From contig JAKQNZ010000095.1 of assembly GCA_029565535.1 (NCBI GenBank), positions 1 to 41,864 on the forward strand: DNA of 41,864 nucleotides, in the 5' to 3' direction. A model generated the notes under the pieces. That model was not told where the DNA came from. It saw only the letters and a program-made list of their open reading frames with translations, and ran no database searches. Of the stretch, positions 1-8,703 are shown one piece after another. Made by a program: the position numbers and the translations under genes. Numbering within the stretch: position 1 is the first letter of the stretch; the number at the start of each line of letters is the position of its first letter. Origin of the DNA: Candidatus Cloacimonadota bacterium (GTDB lineage: Bacteria > Cloacimonadota > Cloacimonadia > Cloacimonadales > Cloacimonadaceae).

Positions 1-1
1 T

Positions 2-982
2 TTTCCCGGGGGTCATGGACTGATCCGCACTTTGAAGTATTTTCCCAATATATACACCTCTAATCTACCGAACAAGCCTATCAAGATCTGGATGGGCGAA
101 ACCACCTTGACCGATCTTTCCGAAGGCTGGGTTCCTGTGAATCAGCTTCAGTTGGTCTATGATGGGGTGGTTGATCTCCAGGCGGGTCTGCCGGTTCTGA
201 CCATCGTTTTGGACAATAGATATAGCTGGCAGGGGGGAAACCTGGTGATCATGATGCAGAGGGTTTGGGATAATGAGTATTACAGTAGCATGGACAAATT
301 CTGGGGCTTGAACAGCGCTTTGGAGCTAACCTGTTACCGCAGCAGCGATACCGAAACCCTCGATCCCAATAATCTTCCCACCAATTTCCTTACCAGCCAT
401 TTTTATCCCGGCGTTAAGATAGGTTTTCTCTTAACCGGCGATGAACAGGCTTATATTTCAGGCAGAGTTACAGGAGGGGGACATGTGCTTCCTCAAGCTA
501 CGGTTTCACTAACAGATAGAGTAAGTGGCACAACCACGAACCGCGGGGAATATATGCTGAAAACCACGATCGGATATTACAATCTGACGGTTAGCAAAGA
601 CGGGTATCTACCCTATAATAATGCTTATGCTGTAAATTACCACGAAAATACCCTAAACTTCAATCTTACTCCCAGTGCCTTGGATGATCCCTATACGCCG
701 GAGCTGAAGCCCAAGCTAAGCCTTTATCCCAATCCTTTCAATCCAGTTTCGACCCTTGCCTTTTCGATTAATAAGGACAATGCGCCAGTGAAAATTGAAC
801 TTTTTGACCTGAAAGGCCGCAAGATCAGGATCATAGCAGACGGCATTTACCAAAAGGGCGAACAACGGGTCAGCTTCAAAGCGGTGGATGAAAGTGGAGC
901 CGCATTGGCTTCGGGGGTCTACTTTATAAAAGTCCAAACCGGAAGCAGCAGTAAGCTAATCAAAGCTCTTTTAATGAAATAG
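2..982 (+). CDS. Secreted/surface protein with type IX-type C-terminal sorting domain (5' end cut by window)
   Basis: The frame is open from the first bases of the window, so the true start lies upstream; the TTG at 32 is only an internal codon. The visible part (about 326 residues) has an N-terminal part I cannot assign. Then comes a carboxypeptidase-regulatory-like beta-sandwich (about residues 150-215 from the window edge, with ISGRV...GTTTNRGEYML and a YNLTVSKDGY stretch), a short linker, and a C-terminal sorting domain beginning LYPNPFNP and ending in LIKALLMK. That last domain is typical of cargo of the Por (type IX) secretion system in FCB-group bacteria. Function of the passenger is unknown. 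It ends 295 bases before adk and is probably not in the same transcription unit. Confidence 0.85.
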   Translation, partial: FPGGHGLIRTLKYFPNIYTSNLPNKPIKIWMGETTLTDLSEGWVPVNQLQLVYDGVVDLQAGLPVLTIVLDNRYSWQGGNLVIMMQRVWDNEYYSSMDKFWGLNSALELTCYRSSDTETLDPNNLPTNFLTSHFYPGVKIGFLLTGDEQAYISGRVTGGGHVLPQATVSLTDRVSGTTTNRGEYMLKTTIGYYNLTVSKDGYLPYNNAYAVNYHENTLNFNLTPSALDDPYTPELKPKLSLYPNPFNPVSTLAFSINKDNAPVKIELFDLKGRKIRIIADGIYQKGEQRVSFKAVDESGAALASGVYFIKVQTGSSSKLIKALLMK

Positions 983-1037
983 CATCATCATAACATAAAA
1001 AAAACACCGGACAAAGTAGCTACAACTGAGCTATTCG

Positions 1038-1103
1038 CTTACCCATCCTATGCTTACCCTATAATTATTGGATGGGTAAGGGATGGGTATAGGTTGGGAT
1101 GTC
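1038..1103. repeat. Hairpin and GGATGGGTA-type dispersed intergenic repeat, copy 1
   Basis: Bases 1038-1048 and 1070-1080 form a perfect 11-base inverted repeat (CTTACCCATCC / GGATGGGTAAG) with a 21-base loop. The right arm is followed by a second GGATGGGTA at 1081-1089. The block 1066-1101 is closely similar to 18431-18466, and a weaker relative lies at 27368-27408. Nothing else in the spacer 983-1277 looks coding. Confidence 0.6.
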
Positions 1104-1228
1104 AGAAGTGATGAGGGGGCAAGGAGATGAAGGGATAGTAGGGGGGAATATAAAGCATGAAAGACGAATAGCTGCATTAAAGCAATTAACCCAGGAACAG
1201 CTGTAATGCAGCCCAGGCAAAGAATTGC

Positions 1229-1237
1229 CTTGACAGA
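1229..1237 (+). promoter_or_regulatory. CTTGACAGA box upstream of adk
   Basis: Contains a perfect -35-like TTGACA at 1230-1235, about 43 bases before the adk start. The hexamer 16-17 bases downstream (around 1252-1258, TTTTAA) is a poor -10. The same nonamer occurs in four other spacers of this window, so it may be the main promoter element for the long operon that begins with adk. Confidence 0.4.
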
Positions 1238-1277
1238 ACTATCTGAGTGTGTTTTAAGGAACATACTGAGGTAAATT

Positions 1278-1910
1278 ATGACAGATGTAATAGTATTTCT
1301 GGGAATCCAAGGCAGCGGGAAAGGCACTCAGGCCAAACTGCTGGCCGAAGAAACCGGCTTTCAGCACATTAATATTGGCGACCTGTTCCGCGAGCAGATC
1401 AGCAAAGGAAGCGAGCTGGGCAAAAAGGTTCAAGCCATTATCACCAGAGGTGATCTGGTGGAGGACGAGCTTGTGTTTGACCTCGTTCAAAGTTCATTGG
1501 CTCCCGATTGCCCCGGGATTATTTTCGATGGCTTTCCCCGAACGCCAGCTCAGGCGGAGTATCTTTTAGCCCATTATAATGTAAAACGCGTATACTATCT
1601 TGATCTTAGCGAAGCCGATGCCATTTCCAGAATCGAAGCCCGCAGGATTTGTTCGGGTTGTGGTGAAAACTACAATCTGATCAGCCGCAGGCCCTCTCAA
1701 GAAGGCATTTGCGATATCTGCGGAGCTGATTTGATCCAAAGGGCAGACGATACTGGCGAGGCCATCCGGAAACGGGTAAACGAGTTTTATATGCAGACCT
1801 TCCAGCTTAAGGAGCTCTTCAAGCAAAAGGCAGCTTTGGTAGAGCTATCAGCAAGCCAGCCGATCAGGGATTTAAAGAGCATCATCACCAAAGACATCCA
1901 GCTAGGTTAA
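1278..1910 (+). CDS. adk: Adenylate kinase
   Basis: Cytoplasmic nucleoside monophosphate kinase catalysing ATP + AMP = 2 ADP. The 210-residue protein has the P-loop GIQGSGKGT at residues 9-17, the AMP-binding region with TRGDLVEDELV near 57-66, and DGFPRT at 84-89. It has a long LID domain carrying a zinc-binding cysteine set (C125, C128, C145, C148), as in the zinc-containing form of the family. Length is normal. The ATG at 1278 has GAGG seven bases upstream. It is the first gene of a long co-directional run; the next gene starts 11 bases after its stop. In other genomes adk often sits in the ribosomal-protein (sec/rpl) operon; here it is with potassium transport genes. Confidence 0.97.
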   Translation: MTDVIVFLGIQGSGKGTQAKLLAEETGFQHINIGDLFREQISKGSELGKKVQAIITRGDLVEDELVFDLVQSSLAPDCPGIIFDGFPRTPAQAEYLLAHYNVKRVYYLDLSEADAISRIEARRICSGCGENYNLISRRPSQEGICDICGADLIQRADDTGEAIRKRVNEFYMQTFQLKELFKQKAALVELSASQPIRDLKSIITKDIQLG

Positions 1911-1921
1911 GCCAGGTATTT

Positions 1922-3613
1922 ATGCCTGCAGATAACAAACAGACCATACTTAAACACATTGAGTTCACAGCCTATCTTTTGGCGGGGTGGAGCTTCCTGG
2001 TTCTGTATCTGGAGCCCATTTTGCAGTATCTGGCGAATTTTAAGATCATCGAAGCCGGCACTGCTCTGGCCAACATAATTTTGCTTTCGCTCACAATTCT
2101 CTACCGGGTTCTTAGTGGCGAGGCAGCCAAACGCAAAAGCATTGTTTACTTTGATATTCTGCTGCTGTTTCTGGGCACCTTGCTGATGGCCTATCAGGCC
2201 AAATTCGTGATCTTTTTCCTGCTGATCAGGCAAACCTATTTCATAATGCAATACCTGATCTTTCGTGCTTTTGAGGGCAGGTTTTACCGGCTGCTGACCA
2301 ATAATCCCCCTGTTTCACTGATGTTAAGCTTTGCCGGCGTGATTCTGGTCGGCTCGGTGCTTTTAATGTTGCCCGCCGCCACCAACGATGGAAGGGTAAC
2401 TCATTTTATCGATGCCATCTTCACAGCCACTTCCGCTACTTGTGTAACGGGTTTGGTGGTAGTAGATACGGGGACTTACTTCAGCCTGTTTGGTCAACTT
2501 GTGATCCTGGCTTTAATCCAGGTGGGCGGACTGGGAATTATGACGATTTCCACTGCTTTTGCCATCATAATGGGGCAACGGATCACTCTGAAACTGGAAA
2601 ACATAATGCACAATGTGGTCGGGGACACCACCACGGTAAACCTGTTCAATCTGTTGCGCAGCATCATAATAGTGACTGCCATCATCGAAGGGATAGGGGC
2701 TGGTGTTCTATACATAGTTTTCTCAAAGGTTCTGCCTCCCGGACAGGCATTGTATCACTCAATTTTCCATTCGATTTCTGCGTTTTGCAATGCCGGCTTT
2801 GCGCTTTGGAGCGATAGTATCGTCAGTTTTCGTGATTCCCCGGTAATGGTTTTCGGGATTACTTTTCTGATTATTCTGGGCGGTTTGGGCTTTACCGTAT
2901 TGATCGATGTTTACCGCTATCTGTTTGCCCCGCAAAAAATTCGCAAGCTAACCCTGCATTCCAAGCTGGTGATGCTTACCACTTTAGGATTGATCATACT
3001 GGGTTTTGTAAGCATCTACATTGGCGAGTATTCTCATAGCATGAAGGATTTTACGGTGTACAAGAGGCTGTTGAACTCCTGGTTCCAGTCCATCACCTTG
3101 CGCACTGCCGGTTTTAATACTGTAGATATTGGTGATTTGGGAGCTGCCACAATCCTGGTATCCATTGTGCTGATGTTCATCGGAGCTTCCCCGGGCTCGA
3201 CTGGCGGCGGAATCAAGACCACCACTTTCAGCGTTTTGGTGCTATCGGTTACCAGCATGCTGACCGGTAAACGAGATTTGAGTATTTTCAACCGGAAAAT
3301 TCCCATAGCCAATGCCCGTGAGGCGACTTCCCTGGCTACGCTGTCTGCTTCCATTATTTTTGTAATTGTGTTTTTTCTCATGTTATCCGAGCCTTTTGCC
3401 TTTGATAAGCTTCTTTTCGAAGCCGTTTCCGCCTTTGGCACCGTTGGTCTGTCCACTGGCATCACTGGCAGGCTCAGCTACCCTGGAAAACTATTGATTA
3501 CTATGCTGATGTATATTGGCCGCATCGGACCCCTTACTATGATATATGCCTTCTCTCTGCGAAAAAAACAGGCAAACCTAGATTTTGCGGAGGAGAAAAT
3601 CGCTATAGGGTAG
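1922..3613 (+). CDS. ktrB: TrkH/KtrB-type potassium transporter, membrane subunit
   Basis: Inner-membrane K+ uptake subunit. The four P-loop filters of the superfamily are visible, each with its single key glycine: TCVTG (173-177), CNAGF (289-293), RTAGF (394-398) and GTVGL (506-510). GASPGSTGGG (421-430) between the last two is the gating-loop region of TrkH/KtrB. The 563-residue protein is longer than a typical KtrB of about 450; roughly the first 125 residues contain about four extra hydrophobic helices. The partner RCK subunit follows 40 bases downstream. The single-RCK partner argues for a Ktr-like system, but trkH would be an equally reasonable label. Confidence 0.9.
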   Translation: MPADNKQTILKHIEFTAYLLAGWSFLVLYLEPILQYLANFKIIEAGTALANIILLSLTILYRVLSGEAAKRKSIVYFDILLLFLGTLLMAYQAKFVIFFLLIRQTYFIMQYLIFRAFEGRFYRLLTNNPPVSLMLSFAGVILVGSVLLMLPAATNDGRVTHFIDAIFTATSATCVTGLVVVDTGTYFSLFGQLVILALIQVGGLGIMTISTAFAIIMGQRITLKLENIMHNVVGDTTTVNLFNLLRSIIIVTAIIEGIGAGVLYIVFSKVLPPGQALYHSIFHSISAFCNAGFALWSDSIVSFRDSPVMVFGITFLIILGGLGFTVLIDVYRYLFAPQKIRKLTLHSKLVMLTTLGLIILGFVSIYIGEYSHSMKDFTVYKRLLNSWFQSITLRTAGFNTVDIGDLGAATILVSIVLMFIGASPGSTGGGIKTTTFSVLVLSVTSMLTGKRDLSIFNRKIPIANAREATSLATLSASIIFVIVFFLMLSEPFAFDKLLFEAVSAFGTVGLSTGITGRLSYPGKLLITMLMYIGRIGPLTMIYAFSLRKKQANLDFAEEKIAIG

Positions 3614-3653
3614 GGGGACACCTGAAACCTGAAACCCACAAAGGAGTATAAAC

Positions 3654-4358
3654 ATGGCGCGCTACGCGGTAATCGGACTCGGTCGCTTTGGCATGACAGT
3701 TGCCAGAATCCTTGCAGAAAATGGCATGGAAGTGATCGCCATAGACAAAAAACAGGAACTGGTAAACGAGATCAGTTCGCTGGTTACAACGGCCTATTGC
3801 ATGGATGCCACAGATGAATACGCCCTGCGCCAGAAGAGCTTGAATGAAACGGACGCAGTAATAATCGGAATCGGCAGCAACATCGAAGAATGCATCCTGA
3901 CTGCCGCAATCCTGAAAAAGATCGGGGTTGGAATAATTTATGCCAAGGTGGAATCCCAACTTCACGGACGCATCCTGGAACTGATCGGCGTTCAACACAC
4001 CCTACTGCCCGAAGAGATGGTAGGCAATCAACTGGCCCGTACCTTGATTTCACGCAATGTGCTGGACTACGTGAATCTCTCCAGCGGACACATTGTAGTG
4101 GAACTCATTGCGCCCAAAGATTTTGTGGGAAAACCGCTTCAGGAATTGGCACTTCCCACCAAACGCGGAGTGAATGTGGTTGCAATAAAATACAGCTATC
4201 TGGCGGTAACAGACGATGGGCGGAACGTTATCGAAAAACGCTTGAACGACATGCCCGGCGCAAATGATATCGTAAACGAAGGCGATGTGCTGATTCTTTT
4301 GGGACCCAAAGGAAACATCGACAAGTTGATTTTCGATACTGCAGTGAATAAGGACTGA
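3654..4358 (+). CDS. ktrA: KtrA/TrkA-type RCK regulatory subunit of the potassium transporter
   Basis: Cytoplasmic ring-forming gating subunit for the preceding membrane protein. Residues 1-120 are an RCK_N Rossmann domain with GLGRFG at 8-13 and an acidic residue (D31) at the end of the second strand, which fits binding of NAD(H) or ATP/ADP. Residues about 145-230 are an RCK_C domain. At 234 residues it has one RCK unit, like KtrA, not two as in E. coli TrkA. The ATG has a strong AAGGAG at 3641-3646. A short direct repeat (CCTGAAA twice, 3621-3635) lies in the gap before it. The ligand cannot be decided from sequence alone. Confidence 0.92.
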   Translation: MARYAVIGLGRFGMTVARILAENGMEVIAIDKKQELVNEISSLVTTAYCMDATDEYALRQKSLNETDAVIIGIGSNIEECILTAAILKKIGVGIIYAKVESQLHGRILELIGVQHTLLPEEMVGNQLARTLISRNVLDYVNLSSGHIVVELIAPKDFVGKPLQELALPTKRGVNVVAIKYSYLAVTDDGRNVIEKRLNDMPGANDIVNEGDVLILLGPKGNIDKLIFDTAVNKD

Positions 4359-4360
4359 TC

Positions 4361-5098
4361 ATGAAAAAATCATTAAAATACAAGTATCATCTGCTGGTCT
4401 CAATCCTTTTTGGAATAATCGCCTTACAAACCATTATCATGTTATTTGTGATCAGCCAGTCGAAAGACCTGCTAAGCTTGGCCAGCGATATTCATTCGGT
4501 GATCATCATCTTTGTATTTATTCTTTTCGTATATATCGTGGTTATCTATAACTATATTCCCTTCAAGCTACAAAAGGCGATCAGGCAGATCGAGCAATTG
4601 GTGGAGCATATTTCCACAGGAAATTATCAGATAGACATAGACAGCTCTATGTATGACCAGGACAAGGATTTTCAGAGCCTCATCCTTTCGCTTGAGAAGA
4701 TGCTGGGAATTATTGTTCGTTTTGATCAGGCTAAAGCCGACAAGATATATGAACACCATCAGAGGATTCAATTGCTGATTAATCTGATCCCAGAAGCGGT
4801 GCTTATTACCGGTTCTAACGGCGACATTGTGTATTGTAACGACAGCTTACGTGCAGAGTTTCCCAATCTAACCGAAATGGTCAATCTAAATGAGTTGATC
4901 TGGAAAAAGGACTATCATACCAGAATTTTTGCAGTTGTGCTGGATTCTCTGCGCTATGGTAAAAATCTCTACAACGTATCGGTAGACGACTTGGTATATC
5001 TGGGTAAAACCGTGATTAATGGATCGATAATCAGAAACCGTAAAGGACTCTCCACTGGAGCTGTGTTTGTGATGAATATTACTAAGAATGAAAAATAG
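4361..5098 (+). CDS. Membrane-anchored PAS-domain protein without an output domain
   Basis: The 245-residue protein has two hydrophobic segments (about 11-33 and 44-66) enclosing a short loop. A charged, HAMP-like helical stretch follows (about 67-115), then a PAS fold (about 135-240; LLINLIPEAVLITGSNGDIVYCN is the typical PAS opening). No histidine kinase, cyclase or phosphodiesterase domain follows; the reading frame ends right after the PAS domain. The ATG lies two bases after the ktrA stop and the end overlaps the next gene by 11 bases, so it is translationally linked to both. It could be a truncated sensor or a partner that signals through another protein. Its ligand is unknown. Confidence 0.75.
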   Translation: MKKSLKYKYHLLVSILFGIIALQTIIMLFVISQSKDLLSLASDIHSVIIIFVFILFVYIVVIYNYIPFKLQKAIRQIEQLVEHISTGNYQIDIDSSMYDQDKDFQSLILSLEKMLGIIVRFDQAKADKIYEHHQRIQLLINLIPEAVLITGSNGDIVYCNDSLRAEFPNLTEMVNLNELIWKKDYHTRIFAVVLDSLRYGKNLYNVSVDDLVYLGKTVINGSIIRNRKGLSTGAVFVMNITKNEK

Positions 5099-6119
5099 GA
5101 TCAAGGTGCAATACACTGCAGAAGGCGAAAAGAGACTGGATAAGTTTCTGGTTGAACTGAACATTCAGGAATTGTATTCACGCAGTTTTATCGAAAAGCT
5201 GATTGATGCAGACCGTATCTTGGTTAATCTGGTTCCTGTGAAAAAAAGCTATCCCCTTAGAGATGGTGACGAGATACTCATCGATCTTCCCGAGCCGGAG
5301 CCAGTAAAAGCCATAGCGCAAGATATCCCTCTGGACCTGGTTTACGAAGATGATGATTTGGCAATAATCAATAAAGAAGCCGGAATGATAGTACATCCTG
5401 GCTTTGGAAACCCGGACAATACCCTGGTAAATGCCATTATGCATCGATTTGGGGGAAATCTGTCCAGCGGCCGCGAAGAAAATCGTCCTGGAATTGTTCA
5501 TCGCCTGGATAGAGGTACCTCGGGATTAATCATCATAGCCAAGCATGATGCTGCCCAGGCAAAGCTTCAGGATATGTTTGCTGCCCGAGAGATCAGCAAA
5601 ACATATCTGGCGGTATGCACCGGGGTTCCCGATCCACCAGTCGGAAGCATCGAAACCTTTATCAACCGCAGCATAAGAAACCCACGGATGATGTGTGTTT
5701 CCGAGGAAGGCCGCTATGCCCTAACCCATTATGAGACAATCCACATCTGGCACTTTTTTGCCCTGCAGAAGATAAACCTGGCTACAGGAAGGATGCACCA
5801 GATCAGGCTGCACTTCGCCCACATTGGGTACCCGATTTTGGGTGATTTGCTATACAATACCCGTCGCTATGTACATAGCCTGGTTCCCCAAAATATGAAG
5901 CGCAAGATTACCGAACTTCTTACCACTCATCTGCACCGTCAGGCTTTGCATGCCTGGAAACTGGATTTCTTGCATCCCTTCAGCGGACAGCAGATATCCG
6001 TATGCGCACCTCTTCCGGAAGACCTGATCTATACGCTAAACTGGTTGAATCAGTATTTTGCTATTGACACGGAATGCCAGGACATGAACATGCTCCAGAG
6101 TAAGGAGAACCAAAATTGA
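5088..6119 (+). CDS. RluA-family 23S rRNA/tRNA pseudouridine synthase
   Basis: Isomerises uridine to pseudouridine in structured RNA. The 343-residue protein has an N-terminal S4 RNA-binding domain (about 13-70). The catalytic domain follows, with GIVHRLDRGTSG at 135-146, where D141 is the nucleophile, and later RMHQIRLHFAHIGYPILGD, the second conserved family motif. An S4 domain plus this length is most like RluD, which modifies helix 69 of 23S rRNA, but the exact target cannot be assigned here. The ATG at 5088 overlaps the PAS gene by 11 bases. Confidence 0.93.
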   Translation: MKNRIKVQYTAEGEKRLDKFLVELNIQELYSRSFIEKLIDADRILVNLVPVKKSYPLRDGDEILIDLPEPEPVKAIAQDIPLDLVYEDDDLAIINKEAGMIVHPGFGNPDNTLVNAIMHRFGGNLSSGREENRPGIVHRLDRGTSGLIIIAKHDAAQAKLQDMFAAREISKTYLAVCTGVPDPPVGSIETFINRSIRNPRMMCVSEEGRYALTHYETIHIWHFFALQKINLATGRMHQIRLHFAHIGYPILGDLLYNTRRYVHSLVPQNMKRKITELLTTHLHRQALHAWKLDFLHPFSGQQISVCAPLPEDLIYTLNWLNQYFAIDTECQDMNMLQSKENQN

Positions 6120-7348
6120 AGACAAATCATGCAAAAGAAAACGACCTTGATCTGTGTACCATAGAGGACGCCATAGAAGCTATCCACAGAGGTGAAATGC
6201 TGATCGTGGTGGATGATGAAAATCGTGAAAACGAAGGCGACCTGCTAATGGCGGCCGACAAGGTGACACCTGAAGCAGTCAATTTTATGATCTCTAATGG
6301 GAAAGGACTGCTCTGCGTTCCGATGGAAGCGGAAGTAGCCCAAAGACTAAATATATCTTTGATGACGGAAAAGAACAGTGATCGCCAGGGCACCAAGTTT
6401 ACCATATCCGTGGATGTGATAGAGGGGACCACAACTGGTATTTCTGCAACTGAAAGGGCAAAAAGCATCAAGGCTCTGGCAGATCCGAATTCCAGGGCAA
6501 ACCAGTTTATGCGTCCCGGTCATGTATTTCCACTTCTGGCAGAACGGGGTGGAGTACTGAAAAGAGCTGGGCACACAGAAGCCGCGGTTGACTTGGCGAA
6601 GTTTGCCGGGCTCAACCCTGTGGGAGCCATTTGTGAGATCATCCGTGAAGATGGAGAGATGGCCAGGCTGAACGACTTGATTCCCTTTGCAAAAAAACAC
6701 AATTTGAAGATAATCAGCATTGAATCGCTCATCCATTGGCGGCGCAAGAAAGAAAGATTGGTGCACGTTGTATCCAAGGCTAAATTGCCCACCAAGTATG
6801 GCCTTTTCGATATCATCACTTATGCCAGCGATATTTCGGACGAGTATCATCTCGCATTGGTGATGGGGGAAATCAATAAAGATGAGGCTACTTTGGTGCG
6901 GGTTCATTCGGAATGCCTTACGGGTGATGCCTTGCACAGCATTCGCTGTGATTGTGGCGAACAACTGGCCAGGGCATTTGAAATGATTACCCAAGAGGGC
7001 AAGGGTGTAATCCTGTATATGCGTCAGGAAGGCAGAGGAATCGGCCTTTTGAACAAGATTAAGGCATATCATCTTCAGGATAATGGGGCTGATACGGTTC
7101 AAGCGAACCTGCAGCTCGGTTTTCCTGAAGACCTGCGAGACTACGGAATCGGGGCTCAGATGCTGAAAGACTTGGGTCTGAAGAAAATCAAGCTGCTCAC
7201 CAATAATCCCAAGAAAATTGTGGGTCTTACAGGCTATGGCCTGGAAATCGTCGAAAGAATACCTATAGAGATAAAAGCCAAAGAGACCAATAGAGGCTAC
7301 TTGAAAACCAAAAAAGCCAAGCTGGGGCACTTGCTTAATGATGTTTAA
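6116..7348 (+). CDS. ribBA: Bifunctional 3,4-dihydroxy-2-butanone 4-phosphate synthase / GTP cyclohydrolase II
   Basis: Catalyses both entry steps of riboflavin synthesis. Residues 1-205 are the RibB part, with DDENRENEGDL at 33-43 (metal and substrate binding) and GHTEAAVDL near 152. Residues 215-410 are the RibA part, with zinc ligands C267, C278 and C280 in RVHSECLTGDALHSIRCDCG and the catalytic region RQEGRGIG at 303-310. Start is TTG at 6116, four bases inside the previous gene, with AAGGAG eight bases upstream; no in-frame ATG fits better. No other rib genes are near and no FMN riboswitch is visible, so it is probably expressed as part of the operon. Confidence 0.96.
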   Translation: MKTNHAKENDLDLCTIEDAIEAIHRGEMLIVVDDENRENEGDLLMAADKVTPEAVNFMISNGKGLLCVPMEAEVAQRLNISLMTEKNSDRQGTKFTISVDVIEGTTTGISATERAKSIKALADPNSRANQFMRPGHVFPLLAERGGVLKRAGHTEAAVDLAKFAGLNPVGAICEIIREDGEMARLNDLIPFAKKHNLKIISIESLIHWRRKKERLVHVVSKAKLPTKYGLFDIITYASDISDEYHLALVMGEINKDEATLVRVHSECLTGDALHSIRCDCGEQLARAFEMITQEGKGVILYMRQEGRGIGLLNKIKAYHLQDNGADTVQANLQLGFPEDLRDYGIGAQMLKDLGLKKIKLLTNNPKKIVGLTGYGLEIVERIPIEIKAKETNRGYLKTKKAKLGHLLNDV

Positions 7349-8123
7349 AAGACTTTCATCGTTGATTATTCTTGCTTGCCTGGTGATTGGCCTTTTCAGC
7401 GTGGAAATTCCCAAAGCAGAAGGCTTTATAAATGATTTTGCGGGGCTGTTGAGTGAGCCAACCCGAGTCAAGATTAACGATTGGGCGATTGAACTCCGAG
7501 AAAAAACGGGAGTGGATTTTGTAATCGTTACCTTGAAAGATATCGGTGGTGCCAATGAAGTAGATTTTGGAGTGAAGCTGTACCAAAACTGGAAGATAGG
7601 CAGCACTAAGGACGAAGGCGTTTTGATCATGCTGGCACATCAAGAGAGAAAACTTCGTTTTGAAGTGGGCTATGGCTCAGAGGGGTATATCACAGATGCC
7701 TACATTCAGCAGGTATATAACACAATGAAGGGGTATCTGGGAAAAGGCAGTGAAAACTGGGATGAAGCCTTCATCCAGGGTTCGCTGATGCTGCTATCAA
7801 CCATTGCAACAGAAAAAGGAATTACCCTTTCGGGAATGTCCGAGTATTCCAAACGTGGCGCAGGCAGGAACCAGAGATCAACTGCAGGCGGTCTGGGCTT
7901 CATAGTTATTTTTATCATCCTGATGATTGTTACCAAGGGCAGAATCCTGGAAGTATTGATCTGGATGTCCATTCTGGGTGGTCGCGGAGGCGGCTCCTGG
8001 GGTGGAGGGAAAAGTGGCGGCTCCTGGGGTGGAGGAAGTAGTGGAGGCTTTGGCGGATTTGGAGGTTTCGGCGGCTTTGGGGGAGGACGATCCGGTGGGG
8101 GCGGAGGCGGAGGAGGTTTTTAA
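7338..8123 (+). CDS. TPM-domain (YgcG-like) membrane protein with glycine-rich tail
   Basis: The 261-residue protein starts with a signal peptide (about 1-28). A TPM domain follows (about 30-155: FINDFAGLLSE..., VDFVIVTLKDIGG, LRFEVGYGSEGYITDA), then one transmembrane segment (about 180-205), then a tail made almost only of Gly, Ser, Trp and Phe. This is the usual layout of YgcG-type proteins. TPM domains have been linked to phosphatase activity and to photosystem repair in plants, but the bacterial role is unclear. The start overlaps ribBA by 11 bases and the stop overlaps the next start by one base (TAATG). Confidence 0.85.
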   Translation: MMFKRLSSLIILACLVIGLFSVEIPKAEGFINDFAGLLSEPTRVKINDWAIELREKTGVDFVIVTLKDIGGANEVDFGVKLYQNWKIGSTKDEGVLIMLAHQERKLRFEVGYGSEGYITDAYIQQVYNTMKGYLGKGSENWDEAFIQGSLMLLSTIATEKGITLSGMSEYSKRGAGRNQRSTAGGLGFIVIFIILMIVTKGRILEVLIWMSILGGRGGGSWGGGKSGGSWGGGSSGGFGGFGGFGGFGGGRSGGGGGGGGF

Positions 8124-8701
8124 TGATCTTTTTGAAATCTTTGCTGTTTATTGCCTGGAACATGGCTCTGGGCTTGTCGTTGGTCATGCTATTCAAATGG
8201 CTGCTTTTTAACTCCAAGCCGCGTTATATCTTTGGGAAAAGGATACCTCTCACTCCTGGTTTTTTCGTAGCTAAGCGTGATTGGGTTTTCAGCAAAGCGC
8301 GGGACATTCTTCATGACTATCTGGAACAAGCAGCTGATCCCTTGCACAAAACTGGGTATTTGAATAAATGGCTTGGCAGGATCAGGCAGTTTCTCTGGCA
8401 AAAAACCGATTTTGTGGCTGAATGGAAGTTCTTGCCTGGTAAGCTGAAAACTACGATCCGTACTAAGATTGTGGATTCCTTCGCGGGTTTGGCTAACAAC
8501 CTGCTACGCAAGACAGTTCCCAGGCTGATCGAACAGCTCAGAGTGGAACACCGGATCGACGATTATGATTTTCAGTTCAGCGTGGAGTTTTTCTACGGAT
8601 ATTTTCGCAAGTATGTTTATAAGCCATTGCTCATCGCATTTGCCGCGTTGAACTTCATCATTGGGGTCATGAACATGATCCTCTACCTCGTAATTGCATA
8701 A
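8123..8701 (+). CDS. DUF445-like membrane protein
   Basis: 192 residues with a hydrophobic N-terminal segment (about 3-28) and another at the C-terminus (about 165-190). The segment LFKWLLFNSKPRYIFGKRIPLTPGF at the first helix border resembles the conserved opening of DUF445/YheB proteins (a KP...G.R.P.TPG pattern). The central part is helical and charged. Family membership is a recognition by eye and no biochemical function is known for the family. It is coupled to the TPM gene (one-base overlap) and lies three bases before the channel gene. Confidence 0.65.
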   Translation: MIFLKSLLFIAWNMALGLSLVMLFKWLLFNSKPRYIFGKRIPLTPGFFVAKRDWVFSKARDILHDYLEQAADPLHKTGYLNKWLGRIRQFLWQKTDFVAEWKFLPGKLKTTIRTKIVDSFAGLANNLLRKTVPRLIEQLRVEHRIDDYDFQFSVEFFYGYFRKYVYKPLLIAFAALNFIIGVMNMILYLVIA

Positions 8702-8703
8702 AT

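Noticed and set aside
5900-6120. FMN riboswitch ahead of ribBA
   Set aside because: The gene starts inside the preceding coding sequence, leaving no leader; no RFN-like conserved segments are seen.
6347-7630. A 427-codon open frame on the - strand opposite ribBA
   Set aside because: It mirrors the ribBA coding frame, has no ribosome site, and its translation has no domain character. Long antisense frames of this kind arise from codon bias.
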